DNA from: Streptomyces sp. JB150
GTDB taxonomy: Bacteria > Actinomycetota > Actinomycetes > Streptomycetales > Streptomycetaceae
Reading direction: 5' to 3'
Length of the DNA stretch: 64,000 nt
Assembly (NCBI RefSeq): GCF_011193355.1
Contig: NZ_CP049780.1
Coordinates: 5,662,445 to 5,726,444, forward strand
Part shown: piece by piece, positions 28,053 to 37,291 of the stretch
Position numbering within the stretch: the first letter of the stretch is position 1
Layout of the letters: each line of letters starts with the position of its first letter
Notes under the pieces: generated by a model
What the model saw: the letters and a program-made list of their open reading frames with translations, nothing else
Database searches by the model: none
Told to the model about the DNA's origin: nothing
Program-made: the position numbers and the translations under genes

Positions 28053-28512
28053 GCGGGCTCGAGTAGTCCCCGGTCCCTGGCGGGCGAGGCCGCGTGGCCT
28101 CGTGACGGGCGCCGTCGTGACGGCACCCGCGCGACGCGGCGGCTTCGGCGTGCCCGGACGGCCGGGGTTGACGGTGTCGGCCGACGAGGACTCAGGACTC
28201 GGTGAACCGCGTCTGCCGCGGTGAGGCTCCGTCTGCCGCGGTGAGGCTCCGTGAGGTGCGGTGAGGCTCCGTGAGGTGCGGTGAGGCTCCGGGACGTACG
28301 ACGCCGAGGCGGTCGAGCGGGCTGGCACCTGCGTGCTCGCCGCGCCTGCCGTGTGACGTGTCCGCGCCACCGGGGAACTCCGGGCGGGGCGTGCGGATGG
28401 TCGTACGGCCTACGGGGCCAACGTGGCCGGCGCGACTGCGGCCCCAGGGTGGCGCGGAGACCCGCTGAGGACCTTGGCGGGTCCGGACCGGCGGTCGGTA
28501 TCAGGACGGGTG
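28053..28512. other. Intergenic region with a 20-bp tandem repeat, no gene
   Basis: About 460 bases between convergent genes. Apart from the repeat listed separately, it shows no ribosome site or conserved coding signal that I can support. Confidence 0.6.
28211..28290. repeat. Four exact-length 20-bp tandem repeats
   Basis: Two units GTCTGCCGCGGTGAGGCTCC are followed by two units GTGAGGTGCGGTGAGGCTCC. All end in GCGGTGAGGCTCC. Confidence 0.9.
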
Positions 28513-29145
28513 TCAGCGTGCCGCCGCGCGGCGGAGCACTTCCGAGGCGGCGCCACCAGTGCGCGGCGGTGGGGGTGGCGCCTCGGATATGGCGAAGGGT
28601 TCGGGTGCGGAACGCGCGCTCGGGCGGCGTCCGCCGCGTCCCTCGCCGAGGACCTGCCAGCCGTCCCGGGTCAGGGTGATGTACGCGCCGCAGCGCAGCC
28701 CGTGCAGCGTGCAGGCGTCGCGCAGCCCCCACATCCAGGCTCCGTCCTCCTCCGTCCAACGCGCCTCGCCCTCACGGCAGTAGAGCAGCACGGCCGTGCG
28801 CACGGGGGTGCGGCGGCGCAGGTCGTGCGGGATCACCCGGCGCAGCTGGGCGAGGAGTGCGTTGCGGAACATCCAGCCATCGGCCGGGGCCGGGCGGCGG
28901 ACGAAGGACGCGCTCGCGCGCAGCCGTTCGTCCGGGTCGAGCACGGCCACGATCGCCGTGGCCGGCTGCGGCCGGTGCCGCGCGTGCAACCCGCTGACCA
29001 CCTCGCGCGGGTTGCGCAGAAGGGGGATGCCCGCGGCGGCCCACTCCGCGGGTTCGAGCATGCGGGCCACAGGGGTGGCGGATGCGGCGGACAGGCCGGC
29101 GGACGTCGGCGTGGATGCCGCGGATGGAGCGAATCCGAAGGTCAC
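28513..29145 (-). CDS. Actinobacterial protein of unknown function
   Basis: The 210-residue protein starts at GTG 29145 with GGGAGG directly upstream. The central part has MLEPAEWAAAGIPLLRNPREVVSGLHARH (segments about 28-55), AIVAVLDPDERLRASASFV and a later WTEEDGAWMWGLRDACTLHGLRCG block with two cysteines. These blocks recur in Streptomyces proteins of unknown function, as far as I recall. The C-terminal 40 residues are Arg/Pro-rich. No signal peptide or membrane segment. It lies between recQ and the repeat region on the minus strand. Confidence 0.7.
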   Translation of the reverse strand: MTFGFAPSAASTPTSAGLSAASATPVARMLEPAEWAAAGIPLLRNPREVVSGLHARHRPQPATAIVAVLDPDERLRASASFVRRPAPADGWMFRNALLAQLRRVIPHDLRRRTPVRTAVLLYCREGEARWTEEDGAWMWGLRDACTLHGLRCGAYITLTRDGWQVLGEGRGGRRPSARSAPEPFAISEAPPPPPRTGGAASEVLRRAAAR

Positions 29146-29497
29146 GATCCTCCCTTCGGCTACGCGCCCACACTGCGGGCGGGGGTTGGATTCGGGGGAG
29201 CGCACACCGCAGCGGAGCCCTGCCTGATCACGGTCGGGCCGTGCGGGGAGCGGACTTCAATTCTTCCTGTCGAACCTGGAAGCGGCAACGAGCAATTGGT
29301 GCCACCAACCCTTATCGGGTGGTGCGTGGCTTATATCCCTACCCACCGGTCTGCCGGGCGACGCCCCAGGCCGACGATACGACGCTCGCCCGCCTCTCAA
29401 ACAGCCACTCCGACCAGGTCACACGGACGGTCGGGGCGCGCCGCCGGGGCGGGCCGTGGGCACCGCGTCCGAGGCGCCGGCGGTGCCGTGCCCGGCG
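29146..29497. other. Intergenic region upstream of the unknown gene, no gene seen
   Basis: About 350 bases between two minus-strand genes. It is less GC-rich than its surroundings in 29250-29340 and probably holds the promoter of the downstream minus-strand gene, but I cannot name a clear -35/-10 pair. Confidence 0.5.
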
Positions 29498-31666
29498 TCA
29501 GCCCTGTACCGCCAGGACCAACGGCAACACCCCTTGCGCACCCGCCTGCCGGAGCATGCGGGTCACGACCGCGAGGGTCCATCCCGTCTCCGTGAAGTCG
29601 TCCACGAGCAGCACGGGACCGCGGGCCTCCGCCAGCGCGGCGGCGAGCGGGGGCGGCACGGTCAGCGCTCCGTCGAGGACCTTCAGCCGCTGCGCGCTGT
29701 TGCTCCGGGGGACCGGGCCGCTGTCCGCCGTGTACTCCACCGAGCCCAGCAGCGGCAGCCGGCCGACCCGCGCGATGTGCTCGCCCAGGGAGCCGATCAG
29801 CCGCGGCCGGGTACGGGAGGCGACGGTGACGACCCCGACCGGGCGCGGCTGGGCGTCCGGGACCCCCGGCGCCCAGCCCCCGGGGCCCTTCGCCCAGTCC
29901 GCGAGCACGTCCACGACGGCCTTCGCCACGTCGTCCGGCACGGGACCGTCCGGCGCCTGCGGCGCGAACATCGGCCGCAGCCGGTTGCCCCAGCCGATGT
30001 CCGACAACCGGCCCAAAGCCCGCCCGGGCGCGGCCTGTTCACCAGCCGGGATACGGCCCTTGAGGTCGAGACCGATGGCCGGCAGGCCGGTCGGCCACAT
30101 ACGGCGGGGCTCCACCTCGACGCCCGCCCGCCCGAGGTCGGCGCGCGCGGCGTCCACGGCGGCCGCGGACGTGTCCGCGCTGAAGCGAGGGCCCGCACAG
30201 TTGTCGCAGCGGCCGCAGGGCTTGGCGCCCTCGTCGTCCAGCTGCCGCTGCAGAAACTCCATGCGGCAGCCGCTGGTCGAGGCGTACTCGCGCATCGCCT
30301 GCTGCTCGGCCTTCCGCTGCCGGGCCACCCACGCGTACCGCTCGGTGTCGTACGTCCAGGGCCGCCCCGTCGCGACCCAGCCGCCCTTGACCCGCCGTAC
30401 CGCCCCGTCCACGTCCAGAACCTTGAGCATCGTCTCCAGCCGGGAGCGGCGCAGCTCCACCAGGGGCTCCAGGGCGGGCAGGGACACCGGGCCGTCCGCG
30501 CGGGCGAGGACGTCGAGGGTGCGGCGCACCAGGTCCTCCGACGGGAAGGCGAGCGAGGCGAAGTACTCCCAGATCGCCTCGTCCTCCTGGCCCGGAAGCA
30601 ACAGGACCTCGGCGTGTGCGACGCCGCGTCCGGCGCGGCCGACCTGCTGGTAGTAGGCGATGGGGGAGGAGGGCGAGCCGAGGTGCACCACGAATCCGAG
30701 GTCCGGCTTGTCGAATCCCATGCCGAGGGCGGACGTGGCGATCAGGGCCTTCACCTTGTTGGCGAGCAGGTCCTCCTCCGCCTGCTGCCGTTCGGCGTTC
30801 TCCGTCTTGCCGGTGTACGAGGCGACGGTGTGTCCGCGCTGCCGGAGGAAGGCGGTGACTTCCTCGGCGGCGGCCACGGTCAGCGTGTACACGATCCCCG
30901 AGCCCGGCAGTTCGTCGAGGTGGTCGGCGAGCCAGGCCATCCGGTGTGCGGCGTCCGGCAGCCGCAGCACGTTCAGGCTCAGGCTCTCGCGGTCGAGGGG
31001 GCCGCGCAGCACCAGTGCGTCCGAGGAGCCGCCGGTGCCGAGCTGGTCGGCGACATCCGCGGTCACCCGCGCGTTGGCCGTGGCGGTGGTGGCGAGGACC
31101 GGCACGCCCGCGGGAAGGTCGGCGAGCATGGTGCGCAGGCGGCGGTAGTCCGGGCGGAAGTCGTGACCCCAGTCGGAGATGCAGTGCGCCTCGTCCACGA
31201 CGAGCAGTCCTGTCGCCGCCGCCAGCCGGGGCAGCACCTGGTCGCGGAAGTCCGGGTTGTTCAGCCGCTCGGGGCTGACCAGCAGGACGTCGACCGCACC
31301 GGTCGCGATCTCCTCCTGGATGGCGTCCCACTCCTCCGTGTTCGAGGAGTTGATCGTGCGGGCGTGGATGCCCGCCCGCGCCGCGGACTCGACCTGGTTG
31401 CGCATGAGCGCGAGCAGCGGCGAGACGATGACGGTGGGACCGCTGCCGCGGGCGCGCAGCAGCGAGGTCGCCACGAAGTACACGGCCGACTTGCCCCATC
31501 CCGTGCGCTGCACGACCAGGGCCCGGCGTCGCTCGGCGACCAGCGCCTCGATGGCCCGCCACTGGTCCTCGCGCAGCCGTGCCGCGCCACCCGTGGCGTC
31601 CCCGACGAGGCGGGCGAGGACCGCGTCGGCCTCGGCTCGCAGATCCGCGTTGCTCGTGTGCTCCAT
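29498..31666 (-). CDS. recQ: RecQ-type DNA helicase fused to a phosphoribosyltransferase-like domain
   Basis: The 722-residue protein has a superfamily 2 helicase core: [12 protein letters not shown] (Walker A, about 52), [19 protein letters not shown] (DEAH plus the RecQ aromatic loop, about 167), [25 protein letters not shown] and QQVGRAGR. A RecQ zinc-binding module follows (cysteines in SGCRMEF and CGRCDNC, about 450-480). The last 70 residues contain [23 protein letters not shown], the PRPP-binding signature of type I phosphoribosyltransferases, so helicase and PRTase-like domain are fused. No HRDC domain is seen. The ATG at 31666 is preferred because GGAAG precedes it; ATG 31675 is alternative. 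It is divergent from the DUF4192 gene. Confidence 0.9.
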   Translation of the reverse strand: MEHTSNADLRAEADAVLARLVGDATGGAARLREDQWRAIEALVAERRRALVVQRTGWGKSAVYFVATSLLRARGSGPTVIVSPLLALMRNQVESAARAGIHARTINSSNTEEWDAIQEEIATGAVDVLLVSPERLNNPDFRDQVLPRLAAATGLLVVDEAHCISDWGHDFRPDYRRLRTMLADLPAGVPVLATTATANARVTADVADQLGTGGSSDALVLRGPLDRESLSLNVLRLPDAAHRMAWLADHLDELPGSGIVYTLTVAAAEEVTAFLRQRGHTVASYTGKTENAERQQAEEDLLANKVKALIATSALGMGFDKPDLGFVVHLGSPSSPIAYYQQVGRAGRGVAHAEVLLLPGQEDEAIWEYFASLAFPSEDLVRRTLDVLARADGPVSLPALEPLVELRRSRLETMLKVLDVDGAVRRVKGGWVATGRPWTYDTERYAWVARQRKAEQQAMREYASTSGCRMEFLQRQLDDEGAKPCGRCDNCAGPRFSADTSAAAVDAARADLGRAGVEVEPRRMWPTGLPAIGLDLKGRIPAGEQAAPGRALGRLSDIGWGNRLRPMFAPQAPDGPVPDDVAKAVVDVLADWAKGPGGWAPGVPDAQPRPVGVVTVASRTRPRLIGSLGEHIARVGRLPLLGSVEYTADSGPVPRSNSAQRLKVLDGALTVPPPLAAALAEARGPVLLVDDFTETGWTLAVVTRMLRQAGAQGVLPLVLAVQG

Positions 31667-31726
31667 GTCTTCCATCCAACAGGACGGCACTGACAAACGG
31701 GGTCCGGTGAGGGGGGAGGCGGCATC

Positions 31727-31828
31727 GGTGCCAGTGCCAGTGCCAGTGCCACTGCCGGTGCCGGTGCCAGTGCCAGTGCCAGTGCGGGGGGCGGGGGCGG
31801 GGGCGGTGCCAGTGCCGGTGCCGGTGCG
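31727..31828. repeat. GTGCC(A/G) hexanucleotide microsatellite
   Basis: About 13 to 14 copies of GTGCCA or GTGCCG in three blocks, interrupted by a GGGGGCGGGGGC stretch. It sits in the region between the divergent recQ and DUF4192 genes. Translated, it would read as Val-Pro repeats, but it is outside the genes I call. Confidence 0.85.
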
Positions 31829-31930
31829 GGGGCCTGCGAGGAGCGGTCGGAAAGGAGCTGGTGACGTGTCCCTGATCGGAGTTATCCACAGCCTCAAGCG
31901 GAAGCTCGCAATTCGCGAGATCGTCTCCGC

Positions 31931-33610
31931 ATGACGCATCACGGCGAAAACACCGGTTCCTTCGACAACGACGACATCACGGGACGGGAAGGACAGTTCG
32001 GCCCGGACGCCGACCGCACCCCCGAGAACAGCCACACCTCCGACAGCCTCCGCACCCCCGTCACCGGCCACACCCCCGACGCCGCCCCGCAGGTCACGGC
32101 GCCCACCGACGCCGACGTCCTCACCGGACAGCTCGACACCCACCAGGTCACCCTGCGCACCCCGGCCGAACTGGCGGACGCGCTGCCGTATCTGCTCGGG
32201 TACCGGCCCGAGGACAGCGTGGTGCTCGTCGCCCTGCACGACTGGGGCGGACGCGGCAGGTTCGGCGGCCGGGCCCGGCTGGGCATCCCGGCCAACCCCG
32301 ACGACTGGAAAGCGGTCGCGAGGGAATTGACGCGCGGCCTGGTGACCGGCAGCGCCCGCCGCCGCGGCCGACCGGAGCGGACGGTGGCCTACCTCTGCCA
32401 GGAGCCAGGCGTCGGCGAAACGGGCCGGCAGGTCATGGAACGGCTCCAGCCACTCGCGGCGGAGCTGGAGAAGCAGTGCAGCTCGGCCGGCGCGCCGATC
32501 GTCGAGGCGCTGTGCATCTCGGGCGGACGCTTCTGGTCGTACTGCTGTGACAAGGGCTGCTGCCCAGCCGAGGGCGAGCCGATGGGCCTGCCCGGCACGT
32601 CGGTGCTGGCGGCAGCCGCCACCTACGCCGGGATCCAGGTGCGCGGCAGCCTGCGCGAGCTGCGTGCCCGGCTCCTGCCCTGGGAGACCGCCGCCGCCCT
32701 GGCACAGGAGGTCGCGCTGGACGCCGCGGGCATGGCGCTCGTCCCCAGGATCCTCGACGGCACCGGCCGCGCGGAGGTGAGGGACGAGACGATCGCGCTG
32801 GCGGAGCGGCTCATCGGACGACTGGCCGCGGCCCCTCCGGTGACCGGAGCCCTTCCGCAGGACCTGCGCGACGACGAGCTGATCGCGCACGACGAAGCCG
32901 CCGCCCTGATCCTCGGCCTCCAGGACCGCATCACCCGTGACCGCGCGGCGGAGTGGATGGAGGGCGACGAGGCCGGGCCCGCCCTGCGGCTCTGGCGGTC
33001 ACTGGCCCGCCGCTGCGTCGGCCCCTACGGCGAACACGCCGCCGCACCTCTCACCCTCGCCGGCTGGGTCGCCTGGTCGACCGGCGACGAACTCGAAGCG
33101 CGCGAGGCCCTGGCCATGGCCCTGGGTGCGGACACCGACTACCTCTTCGCCCGCCTGCTCCACCAAGCGATCAACGAGGGACTCGACCCGGAGTCGGTCC
33201 GCCGCTGCCTGCGCGCGGAGCGGGACGACCGGGCGACCGGCACGGGCGAGGACCAGCCGGTGACGCAAGCACCTGGCGACGCCCGCCACGGAGACCACCC
33301 CGTGTCCCCGGACGACAGCGCGTCCCCGCTCACACCGCCGACGGCCCCACCTGTGCGTCGCCGTGGACTGACGCGGGCGCTCCCGTCAGGAAGGAGGTCG
33401 ACGCGCGACACGGCCAAGAGGGCGTCGAGGTCACGCAGGACGACAGCCGGCACGCACCCGGGGGCGGGACGGATCGGCGGCACCCGGCCGCGCTCCGCGG
33501 ACGGCCCGGCACGGCGGCGGGTCAACTGCGCGGAAGACCCGCAGCCCGGCACCGGACCCGGACCTGGCACGGGGGCGACCGGCAGCGGCGGAACGCAGGA
33601 GGACACGTGA
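31931..33610 (+). CDS. DUF4192 domain-containing protein
   Basis: The 559-residue protein begins with a 65-residue disordered, Thr/Asp/Pro-rich segment. The DUF4192 domain (about 70-400) opens with [30 protein letters not shown], and includes [16 protein letters not shown] (cysteine cluster at about 200) and a C-terminal helical part ending [19 protein letters not shown]. This is a frequent actinobacterial family of unknown function. The last 150 residues are Arg/Pro/Ser-rich and disordered. Its stop overlaps a GTG with a perfect AGGAGG site in front, which would extend the next gene; see that entry. A GTTATCCACA motif lies about 55 bases upstream, resembling a DnaA box. Confidence 0.8.
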   Translation: MTHHGENTGSFDNDDITGREGQFGPDADRTPENSHTSDSLRTPVTGHTPDAAPQVTAPTDADVLTGQLDTHQVTLRTPAELADALPYLLGYRPEDSVVLVALHDWGGRGRFGGRARLGIPANPDDWKAVARELTRGLVTGSARRRGRPERTVAYLCQEPGVGETGRQVMERLQPLAAELEKQCSSAGAPIVEALCISGGRFWSYCCDKGCCPAEGEPMGLPGTSVLAAAATYAGIQVRGSLRELRARLLPWETAAALAQEVALDAAGMALVPRILDGTGRAEVRDETIALAERLIGRLAAAPPVTGALPQDLRDDELIAHDEAAALILGLQDRITRDRAAEWMEGDEAGPALRLWRSLARRCVGPYGEHAAAPLTLAGWVAWSTGDELEAREALAMALGADTDYLFARLLHQAINEGLDPESVRRCLRAERDDRATGTGEDQPVTQAPGDARHGDHPVSPDDSASPLTPPTAPPVRRRGLTRALPSGRRSTRDTAKRASRSRRTTAGTHPGAGRIGGTRPRSADGPARRRVNCAEDPQPGTGPGPGTGATGSGGTQEDT

Positions 33611-33888
33611 GCGCACGGGTGCGGCGCTGGTGCCACCGGCCGGCGAACACCGTCCGGGGACGGTCGGCGCGCCGCCCGCGGACGACCAGGACAGCGGCCC
33701 GCCTCCCGCACCACCATTCGGTGACGCGGGCCGATTACGGCCGTGACCCCGACGAGTCCCGTTCCGTTCACCTGAGTGGCGGAACGCCTGTACAGGCCGT
33801 GTCGCCGCACCGCCCCTGTCCTGCCGGAAACCCTCAACCGGCGCCGGCCTCACCCGAGGCGTACAGCGTGCAGAGGAAGTCGCTCGCG

Positions 33889-36186
33889 ATGCACCAGCCG
33901 ACTCCACCCCGGCCCGACGCTCTCCGTGAGCCCTCGGCATGGGGTGCCACCCGCCGCGACCGCGCGGCCACCCGGGACACAGAACGGATCACTTCGCCCG
34001 GTGGGTGGAGAGACCAGCTGGTGCCGGCGACGACCGAGTACCGCGCCCGTATCGGAATCCTGCAAGCACGTGAGCCCTCCGAGATGGAGAGAAGGGACTG
34101 GAGGGCCGGTGCGCGCGGCAGCGCCAGGGCGGACGCGGGGGCCGTTCCCGGCGGGCAGACGCGCCGCCCCGGCACGGCCGCCGCCCCGACCGTCGCCCCG
34201 GCGGCCGCCTCCGCACCGCCAGCGTCCTCACGCCACCCCGGGGAACTGCCCCCCACCCACACCGCCCTGATCTGCGTCGCCCTGCCAGGCCTCGCCGTCT
34301 CCCCGGAATCCGGACAGCTGACCGGCCGAGGCCTGGAAGGGATCTACCGCGCGGGTCGGCGTCTGCTCTCCCGCTGCCAGGTCAGGGTGGCCGGGCGGGA
34401 GCCGCTCGCCGTGCAGGCCCGGATGAGCGGAGCGGACCAGGCCCGCTTCGTGGGCACACTGCGCCTGTCCCCTCAGGTCGGGCCGGACCCGGACGTGGTC
34501 GTCGAGCGCGTCCGGCACGCGGACGGCACGGAGCGGATCACCCTCCGCAGCGCCGCTTCCCGGCCCCTGCGCCTGCCCGTGGAGGTGGCACTGGGCACCG
34601 ACCTGGCCGCGCTCGGGGCGATCGCCTCCGGCACCCCCGGCCCGGAAGTGCCCGCCAGCGTCCACGACTGCGGTCTGCGCTGGGCCGGCCCCACCGGCTC
34701 GTCGTCCGTCTCCGCCGAGCCACCGCCCGCGGACGCGCTGGCCTCCGCCGGGCTGCTGCGCTGGGAGTTCGAGCTGCCCCCCGGAGGCAGCGCGAGCCTC
34801 GAACTGCGGGTACGCCTGGACGGGGCGGCACCGATACGGAGCGTGGGCCGCGCGGCCACCAGCCCTCTCGCTTCCGCGGGTGCGACGGGCGACGACCCGC
34901 GCGTCACGGCGCTGCTGCGAAGCAGTGTCGACGACCTCCAGGCCCTGCTGCTGCGCGACCCCGAGCACCCCGCCGACACCCACGCCGCGGCCGGTGCGCC
35001 CTGGCGCTGCGGCCCGGCGCCCGCCGAAGCGCTCGCCGCGGCCCGGATGGCGCTCCCTCTCGGTACCAGGCTCGCGGCCGGCACGCTGCGCATCCTCGCC
35101 CGCACCCAGCTCGCCGGCCCAGGCCCCCAGGCGGGCCTGATCCCCGGGCCGCGCCGGGACGCCGGAGCCCACCTTCCGCCGGGCTGCACCGCCACCGAGG
35201 CCACCCTGCTCTTCCCCGTCCTCCTCGCGGAAGCCCGCCGCTGGGGCCTGCCGGACCACGAGACGGAGGAGCTGCTGCCGGCCGCCGAGCGCTGTCTGAC
35301 CTGGCTGCGGACGACCGTGGGCGACGGCGTGTACCTGTGCGATCCCCAGCCGGGGGGCCCTGACCGCTGCGAGACACAGGCCCACGCGCACCGGGCCGCC
35401 CTGCTCGGCGCCGATCTGCTCGACGCGTGCGGCAGACCCGGCGGCGCCGGACTGCGGGAGTGGGCACGTGCCCTTCGATCGGCGTTCCGGAAGGACTTCT
35501 GGATCGACGACCCCGGCGGCGGTCGCCCGGCCGCCGCCCGGACACCGGACGGCCGCCCCGTCCCGCTCCTCGGGGCGACCGCGGCGCACCTCCTGGACAC
35601 CGGACTGCTCGGCGGCGGCGAGCACGCCCCCGGCCTGCTCGACCGCGTCCAGACCGAACAACTCGCCCGGCTGCTCGGCAGCCCCGCGATGGACTCCGGC
35701 TGGGGACTGCGCACACTCGGCACCAGAGAACCGGGGCACAATCCGTTCGGCCACCGCAGCGGCGCCGTGCGAGTCCACGAGACGGCGGTCGCAATCGCCG
35801 GACTGGCCGCCGCAGGGTACGAGAAGGAGGCGACCTCCCTGCTGCGCGGCGTCCTGGCGGCCGCCGACGCCTTCGGTCACCGGCTGCCCGAGATGTACGC
35901 GGGGGAGCAGCGCACCGAAGGTGGCGCGCCACTGCCCCACCCGGCCGCCTGCCGCCCCGCCGCCACCGCCGCGGCCGCCGGGACTCTGCTGCTGACCACC
36001 CTCGCCGGCATCCGCCCCGACGCCCCGGCCCGCACGGTCACGCTGCGGCCCGTACGCACCGCCCCTCTCGGTGAGCTCTGCTTGACCGGGCTACGAGTCG
36101 CCGGCGCGCCCTTCTCGGTACGGGTGAGCCGCCTGGGCCTCGCCATGGTCGAGGAGGCCGCCGACGGACTGCAACTGGGAGTATGA
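33889..36186 (+). CDS. Glycogen-debranching-enzyme-like protein (GH15/six-hairpin type)
   Basis: The 765-residue protein has a disordered, basic start, then a beta-sandwich N-terminal domain of the glycogen debranching type (about 120-300) beginning near ALICVALPGLAVSPESGQLTGRGLEGIYRAG. A helical (alpha/alpha)6-like region follows, with HRAALLGADLLDACG, MDSGWGLRTLGTREPGHNPFGHRSGAVRVHETAVAIAGLAAAGY (about 600-650) and RLPEMYAGEQ. The GDGVYLCD and DSGWGLRTL motifs fit family members acting on oligosaccharides; the substrate is not certain. The ATG at 33889 has GAGGAA upstream. An alternative in-frame GTG at 33607 overlaps the DUF4192 stop and has an ideal AGGAGG, but adds 94 residues of weaker codon bias. 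Confidence 0.65.
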   Translation: MHQPTPPRPDALREPSAWGATRRDRAATRDTERITSPGGWRDQLVPATTEYRARIGILQAREPSEMERRDWRAGARGSARADAGAVPGGQTRRPGTAAAPTVAPAAASAPPASSRHPGELPPTHTALICVALPGLAVSPESGQLTGRGLEGIYRAGRRLLSRCQVRVAGREPLAVQARMSGADQARFVGTLRLSPQVGPDPDVVVERVRHADGTERITLRSAASRPLRLPVEVALGTDLAALGAIASGTPGPEVPASVHDCGLRWAGPTGSSSVSAEPPPADALASAGLLRWEFELPPGGSASLELRVRLDGAAPIRSVGRAATSPLASAGATGDDPRVTALLRSSVDDLQALLLRDPEHPADTHAAAGAPWRCGPAPAEALAAARMALPLGTRLAAGTLRILARTQLAGPGPQAGLIPGPRRDAGAHLPPGCTATEATLLFPVLLAEARRWGLPDHETEELLPAAERCLTWLRTTVGDGVYLCDPQPGGPDRCETQAHAHRAALLGADLLDACGRPGGAGLREWARALRSAFRKDFWIDDPGGGRPAAARTPDGRPVPLLGATAAHLLDTGLLGGGEHAPGLLDRVQTEQLARLLGSPAMDSGWGLRTLGTREPGHNPFGHRSGAVRVHETAVAIAGLAAAGYEKEATSLLRGVLAAADAFGHRLPEMYAGEQRTEGGAPLPHPAACRPAATAAAAGTLLLTTLAGIRPDAPARTVTLRPVRTAPLGELCLTGLRVAGAPFSVRVSRLGLAMVEEAADGLQLGV

Positions 36187-36302
36187 CACGACGACCGACG
36201 TCCTGCCGCGCTCGCCGAGCGGGGGCCGGCGCCGGACGGAGCGCAGGTAAGGACCCGGCCAGGAGCCACCACGGTCCGGCGAAGCGACCGGCGAAGGGAG
36301 TG

Positions 36303-36329
36303 TTTATCGTCAGGCAGACGACTATGATC
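36303..36329 (+). promoter_or_regulatory. Promoter with inverted repeat before the Nudix regulator
   Basis: ATCGTC (36306-36311) and GACGAC (36317-36322) form an imperfect inverted repeat with a 5-base centre. TATGAT (36324-36329) follows immediately, 5 bases before the ATG, which suggests a leaderless message. An autoregulatory operator is inferred from the wHTH domain of the product. Confidence 0.5.
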
Positions 36330-36334
36330 GCGGC

Positions 36335-37093
36335 ATGCCCTACGACCCGTCAGCCTTTCCGCCCTTCGCCGTCACCGTGGACCTGGTCGTGCTGACCGTG
36401 CGCCGCCATGCCCTGTGCGCGCTGGCGGTCCGCCGGGGCGAGCCGCCGTTCCAGGGGCGCTGGGCGCTGCCCGGCGGCTTCGTACGGGCCGACGAGGACC
36501 TGGCGCAGGCGGCGGCACGCGAACTGGCCGAGGAGACCGGACTGCGCGTCCACGATCCCGCGGCTCCGGCCCAGGACAACGGCGCCCACCTGGAACAGCT
36601 GGCGACCTACGGCGACCCCAAGCGCGACCCGCGCATGCGGGTGGTCAGCGTCGCCCACCTCGCTCTCGCCCCCGACCTGCCCGCACCCCGCGCGGGCGGC
36701 GACGCCAGCAACGCCCGCTGGGCGCCGGTCGAGGAACTCCTCCAGCAGGGCGGGTACGGACGTGACGGCGAACCCCTGGCACCGCTCGCCTTCGACCACG
36801 CGCAAATCCTCGCCGACGGGGTCGAACGCGCCCGCTCCAAGATCGAATACTCCTCGCTGGCCACCGCGTTCTGCCCACCCGAGTTCACCGTCGGAGAGCT
36901 GCGCCGCGTCTACGAGGCGGTGTGGGGCGTGGCGCTCGACCCGCGCAACTTCCACCGCAAGGTGACGGGCACACCCGGCTTCCTCGTCCCCACCGGCGGC
37001 ACCACCACCCGCCAGGGCGGACGCCCCGCCCAGCTCTTCCGCGCCGGCGGAGCCACCCTCCTCAACCCGCCGATGCTGCGCCCCGAAGTCTGA
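36335..37093 (+). CDS. Nudix hydrolase with C-terminal winged helix (NrtR-like)
   Basis: The 252-residue protein has an intact Nudix box, GGFVRADEDLAQAAARELAEETGL (segments about 48-71, pattern Gx5Ex7REUxEExGU), so hydrolase activity is possible. The C-terminal part (about 165-235) carries FTVGELRRVYEAVWG and NFHRKV, the winged helix of the NrtR family, which in many bacteria represses NAD synthesis or salvage genes and binds ADP-ribose. NrtR proteins may keep or lose catalysis; here the box looks complete. No NAD gene is adjacent. An operator-like inverted repeat lies just upstream, supporting autoregulation. Confidence 0.85.
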   Translation: MPYDPSAFPPFAVTVDLVVLTVRRHALCALAVRRGEPPFQGRWALPGGFVRADEDLAQAAARELAEETGLRVHDPAAPAQDNGAHLEQLATYGDPKRDPRMRVVSVAHLALAPDLPAPRAGGDASNARWAPVEELLQQGGYGRDGEPLAPLAFDHAQILADGVERARSKIEYSSLATAFCPPEFTVGELRRVYEAVWGVALDPRNFHRKVTGTPGFLVPTGGTTTRQGGRPAQLFRAGGATLLNPPMLRPEV

Positions 37094-37291
37094 GCGGTAT
37101 CGCGACCGACGGCTGAACCCGGCTTCGGCGAGGGGCGAACCGGGCTCCGGCGACGACTGGGCTTTGGCGGTGGACGGACCGGGCTCCGGCGACGGACGGA
37201 TCGCAACCGGACACCGAGTTCGGCGGTTCTCGGCCGCGAACGGGCCGTTCGGTGCCCGAAAAACCGTATATAGCGCGCTAAATTGCTGCAG

